Origin: Pectobacterium sp. CFBP8739
Lineage (GTDB): Bacteria > Pseudomonadota > Gammaproteobacteria > Enterobacterales > Enterobacteriaceae
Direction: 5' to 3'
Length of the DNA stretch: 64,000 nt
NCBI RefSeq assembly: GCF_013449375.1
Contig: NZ_JACDRR010000023.1
Span: 40,744 to 104,743 of the forward strand
Part shown: positions 17,427 to 27,242 of the stretch, piece by piece
Layout of the letters: the number at the start of each line of letters is the position of its first letter
Numbering within the stretch: position 1 is the stretch's first letter
Translations under genes and position numbers: made by a program
Notes under the pieces: model-generated
The model's input: only the letters and a program-made list of their open reading frames with translations
The model's database searches: none
Told to the model about the DNA's origin: nothing

Positions 17427-17905
17427 AATAGCTTTCCCTGTTCTAAAAGTGCTTTTAACTCATGTTCGTCAGGCTGATAGGTGTTCAACCGGCCAGAGGC
17501 ATACGTCTCCCCGGCTATCGCGATCTCACCCTCAAAGCTACCAATTTTATCGTCACACATCAGCAGGGTAACGGTCACATCAAGTAGAGAGCTGGCAGGG
17601 AAACTATCTTGTTTACAGCGATAACCCCGCCCGCCCAGCAACATGCCGGGACTCGGCTTCTCTTCCAGACCACTGATCTGACGCCCGTGCCAGCCAGACC
17701 AGACCCCGATCGTTTGAGCAATAATCTCGATACCAAACCAGGCTGGCAGATGTCCCTGCGCATTCAGAAATGGTGCCAAAATACTCTCGCAGCTGACTGC
17801 CACACGGCAGTGCGCGTGTTCATCATCAACATGGATCACCTCGTCCACCAGCACCATAGGAGCTGAATGGGGCAGATAAGCTGCCGCAGACAGATACTCA
17901 CTCAT
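17423..17905 (-). CDS. apeP: Aryl polyene dehydratase ApeP
   Basis: 160 aa hot-dog-fold protein of the 3-hydroxyacyl-ACP dehydratase type (FabA/FabZ-like). It opens with YLPHSAPMVLVDEVIHVDDEHAHCRVAV, the typical PHR/PF-like entry, and has FNAQGHLPAWFGIEIIAQTIGVWSGW near residues 47-72, the catalytic-helix region. In characterised clusters ApeP works as a heteromeric dehydratase with ApeI. Overlaps apeO by 8 bases and apeQ by 4. Confidence 0.85.
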   Translation of the reverse strand: MSEYLSAAAYLPHSAPMVLVDEVIHVDDEHAHCRVAVSCESILAPFLNAQGHLPAWFGIEIIAQTIGVWSGWHGRQISGLEEKPSPGMLLGGRGYRCKQDSFPASSLLDVTVTLLMCDDKIGSFEGEIAIAGETYASGRLNTYQPDEHELKALLEQGKLL

Positions 17906-19055
17906 GATTCGTCCCCAGGATCAGACACGTATTGTTGCCACCAAACGCAAAAGAATTAGACAGAATGACCGGGCGGGTCAGCGGAGCTGGCTCACAGAGC
18001 AAACCGCATGATGGCAGTGAGGTATCGGGGGGACTGCGTGAGAAATCTTGCGCAGGTAAAGGAAGATCCCGCGTCAGCAGCAGCCAGCAGATCGCGGCTT
18101 CACTAATCCCCGCCGCTCCCAGCGTATGGCCGGTAAGGTGTTTGGTTGAGCTACAAGGCACGCCATCGCCAAAAACGGCGTGAACCACATTGGCTTCAAT
18201 CTGGTCATTCAGGCGCGTGGCAGTTCCGTGTAAATTGATATAGCCCACATCCTCGGGCTGCAATCCCGCTTGCGACAACGCCATAGTTATCGCGCGAATT
18301 GCCCCCTCTCCTTCTGGGTGCGGTGCTGACATATGGTAAGCATCTGATGATTCTCCGACACCCAATACCGCCACACGATCGGGCTGCGGCCCGATCAGCA
18401 TAAGCGCAACGCCTTCACCGATGGTGATCCCGTTACGTTCTTCGCTGAACGGCTGGCAGCGCGTTGAAGATAGCGATTCAAGGCTATCGAAGCCATTTAG
18501 CGGCATACGGCTCAGCGTATCCGCGCCGCCAACGATAGCGACATCCACCAGCCCGGCATCAATCAATCGTTTACCGCTGATCAGCGCTCTGGCGCTGGAA
18601 GAGCAAGCGGTTGATATCGTGTAAGCGGGTCCATTTAACTTCAGATAGGCAGCCAGAAATCGGGAAGGATCGCCAAGTTCCTGCTGCGCATAGTGATAAG
18701 TGGAAATATTTCCGCTGACGTAACGATCGGCCTCATCCAACCCTGAGGTGCTGGTGCCCAAAATCACCGCTACCCGGTCGGAGCCAAACTGCGCGATAGC
18801 CGCGTCAACCTGAGGCCGAATTTGCTCCAATGCGGCGAGCAATAGCTGGTTATTACGGCTGTTATGCGCCGCTAATTCTACTGGGATAACCGGTAATTCT
18901 GCATCCACCTTCCCTGTCCAACAGGGTTTATCGTGCAGCAGCCATCCGGTATCAGGGCGCATGCCCGGCGCATGACCGCTAGCAAGGTTGTCGGCAATCT
19001 CATCCAGATTATTGCCCAGCGCATTCAGCGCCCCGACGGCGTTAATGTAAATCAT
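17898..19055 (-). CDS. apeO: Aryl polyene 3-oxoacyl-ACP synthase ApeO
   Basis: 385 aa KAS I/II-type condensing enzyme with intact catalytic residues: Cys151 in ISTACSSSA, His276 in NLHGTATRLND and His310 in GHTLGAAG. Known family data: this KS pairs with the chain-length factor ApeC to elongate the polyene. Starts just after apeN. Confidence 0.88.
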   Translation of the reverse strand: MIYINAVGALNALGNNLDEIADNLASGHAPGMRPDTGWLLHDKPCWTGKVDAELPVIPVELAAHNSRNNQLLLAALEQIRPQVDAAIAQFGSDRVAVILGTSTSGLDEADRYVSGNISTYHYAQQELGDPSRFLAAYLKLNGPAYTISTACSSSARALISGKRLIDAGLVDVAIVGGADTLSRMPLNGFDSLESLSSTRCQPFSEERNGITIGEGVALMLIGPQPDRVAVLGVGESSDAYHMSAPHPEGEGAIRAITMALSQAGLQPEDVGYINLHGTATRLNDQIEANVVHAVFGDGVPCSSTKHLTGHTLGAAGISEAAICWLLLTRDLPLPAQDFSRSPPDTSLPSCGLLCEPAPLTRPVILSNSFAFGGNNTCLILGTNHE

Positions 19056-19056
19056 G

Positions 19057-19632
19057 CTAGCTATCCAGATGTTGAATCACGATGTGATAACCAAAGACGA
19101 ATTGCTGAACGCTCATCGGCACGCGCTGGTTATTCCGCGTCATATAGCGAATTTCAGTAATCAGCGTGCCGCGATCGTCACGCAGCTGTCTCTTATCCTC
19201 ACTATCTTTCAGCGTCCAACCCGCTGGTAGCTGCGTCTTCCACACGGCGATCGGCCAATGGCTCAGCATGATATCCGCCAGAACCTGACTGGCTGGTGGC
19301 AACTGCGGCAGGACGATGGACTGTTCAGTATGAACACCCTGCGCATCGTAGGTGACCTTAAACAGACGAATACCGATAGAGGAAAGCCCGACCAGAGAAA
19401 GCTGCTTATCATCGGCATTCAGCATTACCAGCAGCGATTGCTGCTTACCGTCAAAGGTGCCCGTCAACAGCTGCTGTTCGTTGACCGACGGGGTAATGGC
19501 TGGTGCGGGTAGCGTGACCTTCACACCCGGTTTGAGCCACGCCTGTGGGCGGTTATCATCATGCTGTTTGCTGGCACAGCTGCTTAGCAGCAACACACCA
19601 ATAAGCAGAAGCCCACGTCGCAATAATGTCAT
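19057..19632 (-). CDS. apeN: Aryl polyene outer-membrane-associated lipoprotein ApeN (DUF3261)
   Basis: 191 aa lipoprotein. Signal MTLLRRGLLLIGVLLLSSC with a lipobox LLSSC (Cys19). DUF3261 family; the position between the exporter ApeM and the KS ApeO is that of ape clusters. Probably handles the finished polyene at the outer membrane with ApeL and ApeM. Overlaps apeM by 4 bases (ATGA). The function is inferred from context. Confidence 0.82.
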   Translation of the reverse strand: MTLLRRGLLLIGVLLLSSCASKQHDDNRPQAWLKPGVKVTLPAPAITPSVNEQQLLTGTFDGKQQSLLVMLNADDKQLSLVGLSSIGIRLFKVTYDAQGVHTEQSIVLPQLPPASQVLADIMLSHWPIAVWKTQLPAGWTLKDSEDKRQLRDDRGTLITEIRYMTRNNQRVPMSVQQFVFGYHIVIQHLDS

Positions 19633-21950
19633 TTTCGTTTCCCTTTTGAATCAGGCAACGCCAGAGGCGCCAGCAAGAAGGCGATAAAAATACCGCTACA
19701 AAGCACAATTCCGAAGCTGCTGATGGCCTGAGTGCTGCTGAAAACCAACATACCCAACGTCAGCAGGGCAACGCACATCGCCAGCGTCACCGCCAGCAGC
19801 GAGGTCATCGGTGTACCGCGTGGGTTGCTGAAAAACAGCGTGTAATTGATGCCGATACCCAGCACCAGAACCAGCGCCAACAATGAGAACAGGTTCAACG
19901 AATGACCGCTCAACGCCAGCACCGCCAGCCCGCCGCCCAGCGACAGCACCGACGGCACCACATTGACTAATCCACGGCGCAGCCCAAGACGAATCACATA
20001 GCTCAGCGCAATCACCGCCAGCGCTGCCATCAACAACCATCCCAGCATGACGCGATAGAAACCGAACAGGGCATCGAATGTCCCTTTTCTGTCGATCCAC
20101 TCCACACCCGGCAGCGTCTTGGCCATCTGTCCTAGCGCAGCGCTATCGCTCACACCACTTACCGGAACCAGAACACCGCTTTTCCCATTAGGTAACGTCA
20201 GCCACAGCAGTCGCCATCCTTCGCTGATCGGGCTATCGAGCCAGCGCTCCGGAGTGACCAGCATCGGTTGCACATCCGGCATCGCGACATCAACGCCCGT
20301 GTCTTTAAGACGCTCGATAACCGCTGGTGCGGCCGACGCAATAAGCTGACTATCGCGCTGTTGCTGAGCCTGAGAAGAAAGCGGCAGTAACCGATACTGC
20401 TTTAGCCACGTTTGTTGCTGCGCGTCACGCAGTTTAGGCGCGAGCTGTTCCAGACGCAGCAATGTCTCCTCTGCGCTGTCGCCGTAGACGACAAACCAGG
20501 TTTGATCGGCGCTCTGTCCCGTTAATGCCGTCAACTGCCGCTCTTGCTGCATCAAATCCTGCGGCAACGCCTGTAGCTGAGAGATATCATCATTAACCTC
20601 CAGCCGCAGCAGCCCCACTACAGAAAGCACCAGCAGCGCCAGCGGGATCCCGAAACGCATACCACGTTGGCGCCGCCATGCGGCAAGCCAGCGCCCCATC
20701 AGCACCATAGCGGGAACAGGTCTAACCGGCAGACCCTTAACCAGAAAAGGATACCAGCACACAACGGTCAGACAGGAGGCTGTCAGCCCGGTTGCGGCGA
20801 ACACCGCCAGTTGCTGTAAGCCAGGGAACGGAGCCAGCGCCATGATCAGGTAGGCCACCACCGCCGTTCCCAGCGCGAGCAGAAGAGCGGGCAGTACTTT
20901 TTTCAGGCTTTCCATCGCGGAAACATGGCCGCCGTGGACCATCCGTTCGGTCAAATAATAGAGCGTATAATCCGCTGAAATCCCGACGATGCTGATACTC
21001 ATGACCAGCGTCATCAAATGCAGTTCACCGAACATCAGCAGCGTAAAGACCGTGCCTGCCAGCGCACCGATGCCCACCGATAATCCACATAGCAAGAGCG
21101 GGCGCGGTGAACGAAACACAAAGAAGATCAGCAACAGAACGCCCGCTACGGTGGCGACACCAAGGGTAGATACATCCTGTCTGGCCTGTTGGCTGGCATA
21201 GTTGCTGAACAGTACTGTCCCACGAGTGAGCACGTCGGCATCAGGGAATGCGGCCTTGAGATCGCGTTCAAGAACACCTAATTTATCAACCAGTTGCTGG
21301 TTACGCGCCATGTCAAACGAGCCAGCGCTAAGCTCACCGTGCAGAAAGTACCAGATGCGGCCTTCTGCATCTTTTGTCGTTAACCAACCTTGCGACAATC
21401 CCAACTGACTGGCATTTTGCTGCAACGCCAGTTGGGAACCACGCACCAGCATCAAAGGGTCGTGATTTAACTCTTTACCGCTCACGCCAGCAAACGCGGA
21501 ATAAAGCTGTGCCAGCACCCAATCGGCCTGCGCCGCACCGCCATTTTCCAGTCGCGCGCGCGTGACGGGATCAACCAGACCATTGCGATGTTCAAAAACG
21601 AATTTCCCCCATCGCTGCTGCTGTTCGGCATCAATAGGGCCATTAACCTGCTGTAGATCGGGAAGCGCACGCAGGTGCTTCAGCCACCAATCCGCTACCG
21701 CAGGTTCCGCCTGCTTGCCCGGCGTCACTAGCCACACCATCTGCCGATCGAGACGCAGCATAAAGCCTTGCTGTAGCTCTGGGGGAAGTGCGCCCATCGA
21801 CTGCTTGGGCAACAGCGCCAATACGCTACTGTTGATCTGCGCCTTCGGTAGCAGCAGCGACAGCGCCACGATCAGCGCAACACAGCAGCCAATCCAAACC
21901 AGCGCTGCGCGACGAATGCCGTCAGAAAACGAAACGCTGTTGCTCATCAT
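19629..21950 (-). CDS. apeM: Aryl polyene MMPL/RND-type exporter ApeM
   Basis: 773 aa inner-membrane protein with about 12 helices and two large periplasmic loops, the layout of MMPL/RND lipid exporters. An N-terminal helix (RRAALVWIGCCVALIVALSLLLP) and two clusters of five to six helices near 245-400 and 625-770 are visible; SISIVGISADYTLYYLTERM and LVLGIGINYTLFFSN carry acidic residues or partners of the proton path. Predicted to move the polyene-lipid out of the inner membrane. Two adjacent ATGs at 21950/21947; overlaps apeL by about 28 bases. Confidence 0.85.
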   Translation of the reverse strand: MMSNSVSFSDGIRRAALVWIGCCVALIVALSLLLPKAQINSSVLALLPKQSMGALPPELQQGFMLRLDRQMVWLVTPGKQAEPAVADWWLKHLRALPDLQQVNGPIDAEQQQRWGKFVFEHRNGLVDPVTRARLENGGAAQADWVLAQLYSAFAGVSGKELNHDPLMLVRGSQLALQQNASQLGLSQGWLTTKDAEGRIWYFLHGELSAGSFDMARNQQLVDKLGVLERDLKAAFPDADVLTRGTVLFSNYASQQARQDVSTLGVATVAGVLLLIFFVFRSPRPLLLCGLSVGIGALAGTVFTLLMFGELHLMTLVMSISIVGISADYTLYYLTERMVHGGHVSAMESLKKVLPALLLALGTAVVAYLIMALAPFPGLQQLAVFAATGLTASCLTVVCWYPFLVKGLPVRPVPAMVLMGRWLAAWRRQRGMRFGIPLALLVLSVVGLLRLEVNDDISQLQALPQDLMQQERQLTALTGQSADQTWFVVYGDSAEETLLRLEQLAPKLRDAQQQTWLKQYRLLPLSSQAQQQRDSQLIASAAPAVIERLKDTGVDVAMPDVQPMLVTPERWLDSPISEGWRLLWLTLPNGKSGVLVPVSGVSDSAALGQMAKTLPGVEWIDRKGTFDALFGFYRVMLGWLLMAALAVIALSYVIRLGLRRGLVNVVPSVLSLGGGLAVLALSGHSLNLFSLLALVLVLGIGINYTLFFSNPRGTPMTSLLAVTLAMCVALLTLGMLVFSSTQAISSFGIVLCSGIFIAFLLAPLALPDSKGKRK

Positions 21951-22527
21951 CGCTCAACATCCGGGGTTCAATCCGCTGATTGCTCAGCGTAATTCGGGTC
22001 ATGTCGCCTTGGCGATCATCCAGCGCAATCCCGTCGAGAAACTCACCGCCGTTCAGCGTAATGGTGTTGAACAGTTTATCTAACGGCGACGTTTTGGGCG
22101 TCAGCACCAGTCTCCACTGCTGCTGACCGAGATCGGTAAAATCGATGGAAAAATTCTGTTCTAATACGTGACGATCGGCCTGAAACAAGGCACGTAACAG
22201 GTGGTTAAACTGAAACATCTGCGGATTGCTTTCCGCCGTGACGATCTGCGGCGCTTGCCCGTTCATTACCTGAACCATCCGCGTTTCGTCCAACACCATC
22301 GTCAGCGGAAACGGCGTGGCCTGATGCCACCACAGCCCTTTATCCTGCGCGATTAACAGCTGCCCACCGGATTTCAGCGGCTTTGCCATCCCCTTTATTT
22401 CACGCAGTTGGATGAAATCAGCTCGCACAACAGGCTGGCTACTGAACCGTTGTTGTAAATCATCCAGCGTAACGGCCTGCGCCATACCGCTCAACAGCAC
22501 AAAAACCGCGACAATCAGTCGTATCAT
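21922..22527 (-). CDS. apeL: LolA-like periplasmic carrier ApeL
   Basis: 201 aa. Sec signal peptide (MIRLIVAVFVLLSGMAQA, cleavage near residue 18) then a LolA-like domain starting VTLDDLQQRFSSQPVVRADFIQLREIKGMAKPL. Predicted periplasmic chaperone for the lipid-linked polyene, by analogy with lipoprotein transfer. Start ATG overlaps the apeK stop (ATGA, 22524-22527). Confidence 0.85.
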   Translation of the reverse strand: MIRLIVAVFVLLSGMAQAVTLDDLQQRFSSQPVVRADFIQLREIKGMAKPLKSGGQLLIAQDKGLWWHQATPFPLTMVLDETRMVQVMNGQAPQIVTAESNPQMFQFNHLLRALFQADRHVLEQNFSIDFTDLGQQQWRLVLTPKTSPLDKLFNTITLNGGEFLDGIALDDRQGDMTRITLSNQRIEPRMLSDDEQQRFVF

Positions 22528-22946
22528 GGCGTCACTCCAAGGCGCTCAAACAAAATGGGGGGAGAAACAAAACTCAGCTCGCGGCATCCTTCCTGTACCG
22601 CGACCTGAATCGTATAGCCGGTCGTGGCACGTTGGCCGCTTTCAGCATCGAAAATCTGGTAGGCGATACGCAAACGATTCTCGACTTCCTCGATAGTGGC
22701 GCGAATGCGTATACGCTGCTCGTAAGTCAGCGCCGCACGGTATTTCACCCGCGTATCGACCACCGGCCATACATAGCCAGAGGCCTGCATTTCGCGATAG
22801 CCGTAGTTAAATTTGCTAAGCAGTGCCTCGCGCGCGACTTCAAAAAAACGAAAATAGTTACCGTGCCATACCACGCCCATCGGATCGCAGTCATGGAAAG
22901 ATACCGTCAGTTCAACTTCATGGCTTAAGCGGGAATCGTTTAGCAC
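22524..22946 (-). CDS. apeK: Aryl polyene thioesterase ApeK
   Basis: 140 aa hot-dog thioesterase of the 4-hydroxybenzoyl-CoA type. Start is GTG at 22946 with GGAGTAAGG before it. The catalytic loop HDCDPMGVVWHGNYFRFFEVAREA has Asp in DPMG and the following H-x-N-Y. Likely releases or edits acyl-ACP intermediates. Confidence 0.85.
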   Translation of the reverse strand: MLNDSRLSHEVELTVSFHDCDPMGVVWHGNYFRFFEVAREALLSKFNYGYREMQASGYVWPVVDTRVKYRAALTYEQRIRIRATIEEVENRLRIAYQIFDAESGQRATTGYTIQVAVQEGCRELSFVSPPILFERLGVTP

Positions 22947-22948
22947 CC

Positions 22949-24661
22949 TTACTCCTTTTTCCCAGCGGCTCGGCCGTCATCATCAGGCAAGCTCCAGAAA
23001 TCAAAAAAATTAAACCAGTCGAGCGGGGATTTCAGCGCATAGTGCGCCAGCCGTTCGGCATAGCGATCGACTACCTGCTGTAAGGCCTGCTGCCGGGTTG
23101 GACGCGGTAACGCAATGCTATCAGCAAACGGCTCGCAGTAGACGCGCAGCTTTTTCTGCTCGCGAATGACAAACATCAGCAATACGGGGCAACGCAGTGC
23201 CGCTGCCAGAACAAAAGGCCCTTGAGGAAAAGGCGCATTTCTTCCCAAAAATGGGCTCCACACCACGCGTCGCACACCGCCGCGCTGACGATTGACCGCC
23301 GTGCGATCGCCGACAATCGCCACCCATTCACCGGCATCCAGCTTTTCTTGCAGAATGATTGCGGTATCCGGCCCGATGTCGCTGACAGGGATAAGGTTCA
23401 CACCGGCCTGCGGGGCGATCTCTTCCAGCACCTGCTTGAAACGCTGGGAGTTTTCAGTAAATACCAGCGCGTTAATCACCAGTCCGCTCACCTGCTGCGC
23501 CAGCGCCCGGCACACCTCGATATCGCCAAGGTGTGAGGCCAGAATCAGTTGTCCTTTTTGTCTGCTGTGCTCAATGGTTTCCCGCGCGCCGGGGGCAAAA
23601 TCAATATCGCGGCCCCAGTGTAGATCGCCGCGCCAACTGGCGATTTTATCCAGCATCGACTGACCAAAACGGAGGAAATGGTGATAGCTGTTGAGCGGTT
23701 TAGGCAGCGGGATCTCGTGCTGACGCGCATAATCCCCTATTCGCCGCAGCCATAACTGAGATGCCTGACGCGCGGTACGGCCGGTCAGCCAGTAAAACGC
23801 AATAACAGGCCAGAGAAACAGCGTGAACACCCCGCGACCTAACCGTTGATATACCGCCAGCATGAACCGCATACCGAGCAAGCCTTTGCGCTCCGACACG
23901 CCAGCCCAGTGTTGCTGACGCTGCCGCATTAGCAGCACGGGAATGCGCGGAAGCATGCCGAAAAACAGGCGGGTATGCATCCAGGAAATCCGCAGGTTAT
24001 CGTGCAGCGCATCGAAATGAGACAGGCCGTTTTCTGGATACGTCACCGCCGTTTCAATAAAGCGGCTGGGCGTTCCAGCCCAATACAGACGCACCATAAT
24101 TTCCGTATCGAAATCCATACGGTGACCGAGAGACTTTCGGGAGAGAAGAGATACCGTGGCAGCAACCGGGTAGACACGGAAACCGCACATACTGTCCTTG
24201 ATGGAGAGGGATAGCGTTTCAATCCAAACCCAGACGTGAGTGACATAGCGCCCGTAAAGGCGTGATTTCGGTACAGAGGCATCGTAACGCGGTCGACCGG
24301 AAATCAGACAATGCGGGTGCGTTTTCGCCTCATCCAGCAGAAGCGGCGCATCTTCAATTTGATGCTGCCCGTCGGCATCAACCTGTAATGCATGACTAAA
24401 CCCGGCCTGCGCCGCGGCTTCGATGCCACGAATCACCGCCGCACCTTTCCCGCTGTTATGTGCCAAACGAATCAACGTCACGCCGTCATTTTCTGCGGCC
24501 AGTTGGGTGAGAACGTGTTGCGTTGCCACATCGCTTCCGTCATCAACAATGAAAACGGGTAGCGCTAGCGGTGCCAGGCGCGCCAGCACCGACGCCATCA
24601 TGGCACCGTGGTTATAACAAGGGATCACCACGCAGGGCGAGAATGCACCATTTACTGACAT
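22949..24661 (-). CDS. apeJ: Aryl polyene glycosyltransferase-acyltransferase fusion ApeJ
   Basis: 570 aa two-domain protein. Residues 1-240 form a GT2 glycosyltransferase (VVIPCYNHGA, IVDDGSD, and the DADGQ metal motif near 95-99, plus DSMCGFRVY). Residues about 330-565 form an LpxL/HtrB-like acyltransferase (ASHLGDIEVC with His377 and Asp380, then DRTAVNRQRGG, PFLGRNAPFPQGP). Hydrophobic stretches in the middle suggest membrane association. Together they probably attach a sugar and an acyl chain while building the lipid-anchored polyene. Overlaps apeI by 10 bases. Confidence 0.87.
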   Translation of the reverse strand: MSVNGAFSPCVVIPCYNHGAMMASVLARLAPLALPVFIVDDGSDVATQHVLTQLAAENDGVTLIRLAHNSGKGAAVIRGIEAAAQAGFSHALQVDADGQHQIEDAPLLLDEAKTHPHCLISGRPRYDASVPKSRLYGRYVTHVWVWIETLSLSIKDSMCGFRVYPVAATVSLLSRKSLGHRMDFDTEIMVRLYWAGTPSRFIETAVTYPENGLSHFDALHDNLRISWMHTRLFFGMLPRIPVLLMRQRQQHWAGVSERKGLLGMRFMLAVYQRLGRGVFTLFLWPVIAFYWLTGRTARQASQLWLRRIGDYARQHEIPLPKPLNSYHHFLRFGQSMLDKIASWRGDLHWGRDIDFAPGARETIEHSRQKGQLILASHLGDIEVCRALAQQVSGLVINALVFTENSQRFKQVLEEIAPQAGVNLIPVSDIGPDTAIILQEKLDAGEWVAIVGDRTAVNRQRGGVRRVVWSPFLGRNAPFPQGPFVLAAALRCPVLLMFVIREQKKLRVYCEPFADSIALPRPTRQQALQQVVDRYAERLAHYALKSPLDWFNFFDFWSLPDDDGRAAGKKE

Positions 24662-25041
24662 GGGCGCTCTTCCATCATCGGCGTGAGCTTTATTTTCCCG
24701 CTGCTGGCCGTGCGCTCAGTCTCGCCCTCCAGAATGGTGTAGCTAAAGGTCAGCTGTTGTTTTCCGGCATACCATGTCAGCACCAGACGCAGCGTTTTAC
24801 CGGGCAAAATCGGCTGCTGGAATTTAATGTTCTCAATGGACAAGAACGTCCATCCTTGCGCCAGCACCGTCGTTGCGTAATGCATGACCCAATCCAGCTG
24901 TGCCACACCGGGCAGTAGCGGCTGCCCCGTAAAGTGCCCCTTGAACCAGAACAGTTCAGGGTCAACCTGTAGCATCAATTCAACCTGAGACGTTTCATCC
25001 GTCTTTTTTACATCGTGCCGGACAAGCTCAACGGGCAACAT
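24652..25041 (-). CDS. apeI: Aryl polyene dehydratase ApeI
   Basis: 129 aa from ATG 25041, the only start that fits the domain; it overlaps the apeH stop by 14 bases. FabA/FabZ-type hot-dog fold with the signature GHFTGQPLLPGVAQLDWVMHYA (catalytic His in GHF). In characterised systems forms a dehydratase complex with ApeP. Confidence 0.85.
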   Translation of the reverse strand: MLPVELVRHDVKKTDETSQVELMLQVDPELFWFKGHFTGQPLLPGVAQLDWVMHYATTVLAQGWTFLSIENIKFQQPILPGKTLRLVLTWYAGKQQLTFSYTILEGETERTASSGKIKLTPMMEERPCQ

Positions 25042-26383
25042 GAAACAATTCCTGTATCTGCGGCCAGGCACGTTTACTCTGGCTATTGTGGGGAATAACG
25101 TCGACAACGCGCCAGAAACGCGGCATCGCTAATGGCTCCAGCCATTTTTGCAATTCATGCCGCCATTGGCGTTTCAAATTCGGTAGGTCATCGGCCTTAT
25201 CGGGGGTATTCAACACCAGCACCACGCCAATACCGCTCCGCTCCGGGCGCGTCACCTGAAGCGCAACCGCATCAGCAATATCGGGCAGATCGAGTAAACG
25301 CCGTTCTATCTCGCTTAGCGAGATGCGCTTGTCTTCGATCTTCACCACACGATCGTGTCGGCCGCACAGCTGAAAATGGCCCGCGTCATCAAACGCCAAT
25401 CGATCATCCAGCTTGTGCCCCAGAGCATGTGGAATCAGCGCCGACTGCGCCCACCAGTTATCTTGTTCATCGCGCCGCAGTGACACGCCGGGGAAGAGCT
25501 GCCACGGCACGGTATCCGTCTCGCGCGAGCGCCATGCTAAAACGCCCGTTTCGGTACTGCCGTATATCTCATTGATGGGCTGCATAAACCACTCGGCTGC
25601 CGCTTCGGCATGCAGCCAGGGCAAAGTTCCCCCAGCAGAGACAATCAACGAACACTCGGGGGCAGAAAGCGCGCGATCAATGCGGCGTAAGAATGCTGGG
25701 CTGCTGATAAACACGTAACGCCGCTGGCGACGTTGGGAAGTAAGCTGTTCAGTATAAAGCAGCTGGCGGCTATCAAAGCGCAGCCCCAGCGCCATAGGCA
25801 GCCAGATGCGAAACGTCAGCCCATATAAATGCTGGTGGGTGACGGAAGCGATCACATCACAGCCCTGCAAATGCGCGCCCCAGCGATCCGCCAGCCAACG
25901 CGACTCTTCATCCAGACAGTGTACCGGTTTAACAATTTGACGAGGCTTCCCGGTGGAGCCTGACGTGAACAACACCACACAGGCATTATCTGGTATAGGG
26001 GGCAGCACGGCATCCGCAACGCTCTCCGTCTCCGCCGTCAGGGCAAACACAGGGCAATCCAGATCCAGGGATACATCCGTCAACACACCGTCAAACTCAT
26101 CCGCCTGTTCTTCTAATACGGATTGGCGGCAGTGGCCGGGGATGACTGGCGTTTTTCCCGCATGCAGAACAGCCAGAAGCCCGATAGTGAAGCGGTAGCT
26201 GTCTTCAAAACACAGCGCCCAACGCGTCTCATGCCGTAGGCTTAGCTGCTGACAGAGCGCAACCACCTGCGCTTTCAACGAACCCAGCGTGAACGTACTG
26301 GCACCATTGCTGGCAACAATGCGCTGATGGGAATCATTTCCCGCCAGCCAGTCCTTGACGGCGCGGACAGTCAACTCGTTCAT
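25028..26383 (-). CDS. apeH: Aryl polyene AMP-dependent acyl ligase ApeH
   Basis: 451 aa from ATG 26383, coupled to the apeG stop (ATGA). ANL-superfamily adenylate-forming enzyme: P-loop-like VVLFTSGSTGKPRQIVKP near residues 135-155, IYGSTETGVLAWRSRE near 270, hinge-region FQLCGRHDRVVKIEDKRISLSEIERRL. Probably activates 4-hydroxybenzoate (the starter) for loading onto an ACP. Confidence 0.87.
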   Translation of the reverse strand: MNELTVRAVKDWLAGNDSHQRIVASNGASTFTLGSLKAQVVALCQQLSLRHETRWALCFEDSYRFTIGLLAVLHAGKTPVIPGHCRQSVLEEQADEFDGVLTDVSLDLDCPVFALTAETESVADAVLPPIPDNACVVLFTSGSTGKPRQIVKPVHCLDEESRWLADRWGAHLQGCDVIASVTHQHLYGLTFRIWLPMALGLRFDSRQLLYTEQLTSQRRQRRYVFISSPAFLRRIDRALSAPECSLIVSAGGTLPWLHAEAAAEWFMQPINEIYGSTETGVLAWRSRETDTVPWQLFPGVSLRRDEQDNWWAQSALIPHALGHKLDDRLAFDDAGHFQLCGRHDRVVKIEDKRISLSEIERRLLDLPDIADAVALQVTRPERSGIGVVLVLNTPDKADDLPNLKRQWRHELQKWLEPLAMPRFWRVVDVIPHNSQSKRAWPQIQELFHVAR

Positions 26384-26955
26384 ACGCGCTTCCTCAGACG
26401 TTGGCGTATCAACCACTCTCCCCCCATCAACAACCCCATAAGCACATAGCTGATCACGCCGTTCCATAACGTCCACCAATGAAGATTGCCGACAAGACAG
26501 GTCAGCACGGCGATACTGCCGTTAAAAATAAAAAACAAACACCAGACTTTCGTCACACGACGCGTATAGGAAATAGCCTGAACTGGGAGTTCCGGTTCCC
26601 GAAGGCGGGCAAGGCGCTCCACTAGCGGCATACCGCTATAAAGTGAGCCACCAAAAAGCATCAACATGACGCTGTTTACCGCAACGGGATACCACAACAG
26701 CCAACCGCCATCACGCAGTAATAAACTGGCAACGGAAAGCACAACCCCAGCTACAGCCAGCCACAGAGCCGTTCCTTTGAATACATTGTTTTCAAATAAA
26801 TTGTTTTCATCACGCAACGTAGCGAAACGCAGAACAAACATCAGCGCCAGAACCGCGAGTAGCCAGCGATGCTCAGGGTGTGTGATGCTAAACCAGGCCA
26901 GAAAAGGCCAGGCGAGCGTCATTAAAATATTCAGACTACGTATCAGCACACGCAT
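26380..26955 (-). CDS. apeG: Small membrane protein ApeG (COG4648 type)
   Basis: 191 aa with six or more predicted transmembrane segments (for example ILMTLAWPFLAWFSI, WLLAVLALMFVLRFATL, GTALWLAVAGVVLSVASLL, VWCLFFIFNGSIAVLTCL, LWNGVISYVLMGLLMG). The start is the ATG at 26955, one codon after a GTG. Present at the same position in other aryl polyene clusters; the role is unknown. Ends in the apeH ATG (ATGA). Confidence 0.8.
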   Translation of the reverse strand: MRVLIRSLNILMTLAWPFLAWFSITHPEHRWLLAVLALMFVLRFATLRDENNLFENNVFKGTALWLAVAGVVLSVASLLLRDGGWLLWYPVAVNSVMLMLFGGSLYSGMPLVERLARLREPELPVQAISYTRRVTKVWCLFFIFNGSIAVLTCLVGNLHWWTLWNGVISYVLMGLLMGGEWLIRQRLRKRV

Positions 26956-26970
26956 CACTTGGCAGGCTCA

Positions 26971-27219
26971 TTAACCTTCACGGAGCAGGTTTTCTACCGC
27001 ATCGACCACATCCTGTACCGTGCGCACAGATTTAAAAATTTCCGGCGATATTTTGCGCCCTATGCGTTTTTGCAGGTGAACCACCATATCCACCGCATCG
27101 ATGCTATCTAACTCAAGATCTTCATAGAGGCGGGATTCAGGTTTGATATCATCAGCATCCAGTTCAAACAGCTTGACCAGTAAGCCTGTAATTTCCTGAT
27201 AAATTTCGTTTTTATCCAT
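26971..27219 (-). CDS. apeF: Acyl carrier protein ApeF
   Basis: 82 aa from ATG 27219 (an ATG lies one codon earlier). Type II carrier protein with the phosphopantetheine serine in LELDSIDAVDM near residue 40. Second of two ACPs that hold the growing chain. Confidence 0.88.
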   Translation of the reverse strand: MDKNEIYQEITGLLVKLFELDADDIKPESRLYEDLELDSIDAVDMVVHLQKRIGRKISPEIFKSVRTVQDVVDAVENLLREG

Positions 27220-27242
27220 CATCAACTCATTTTATTTTACTA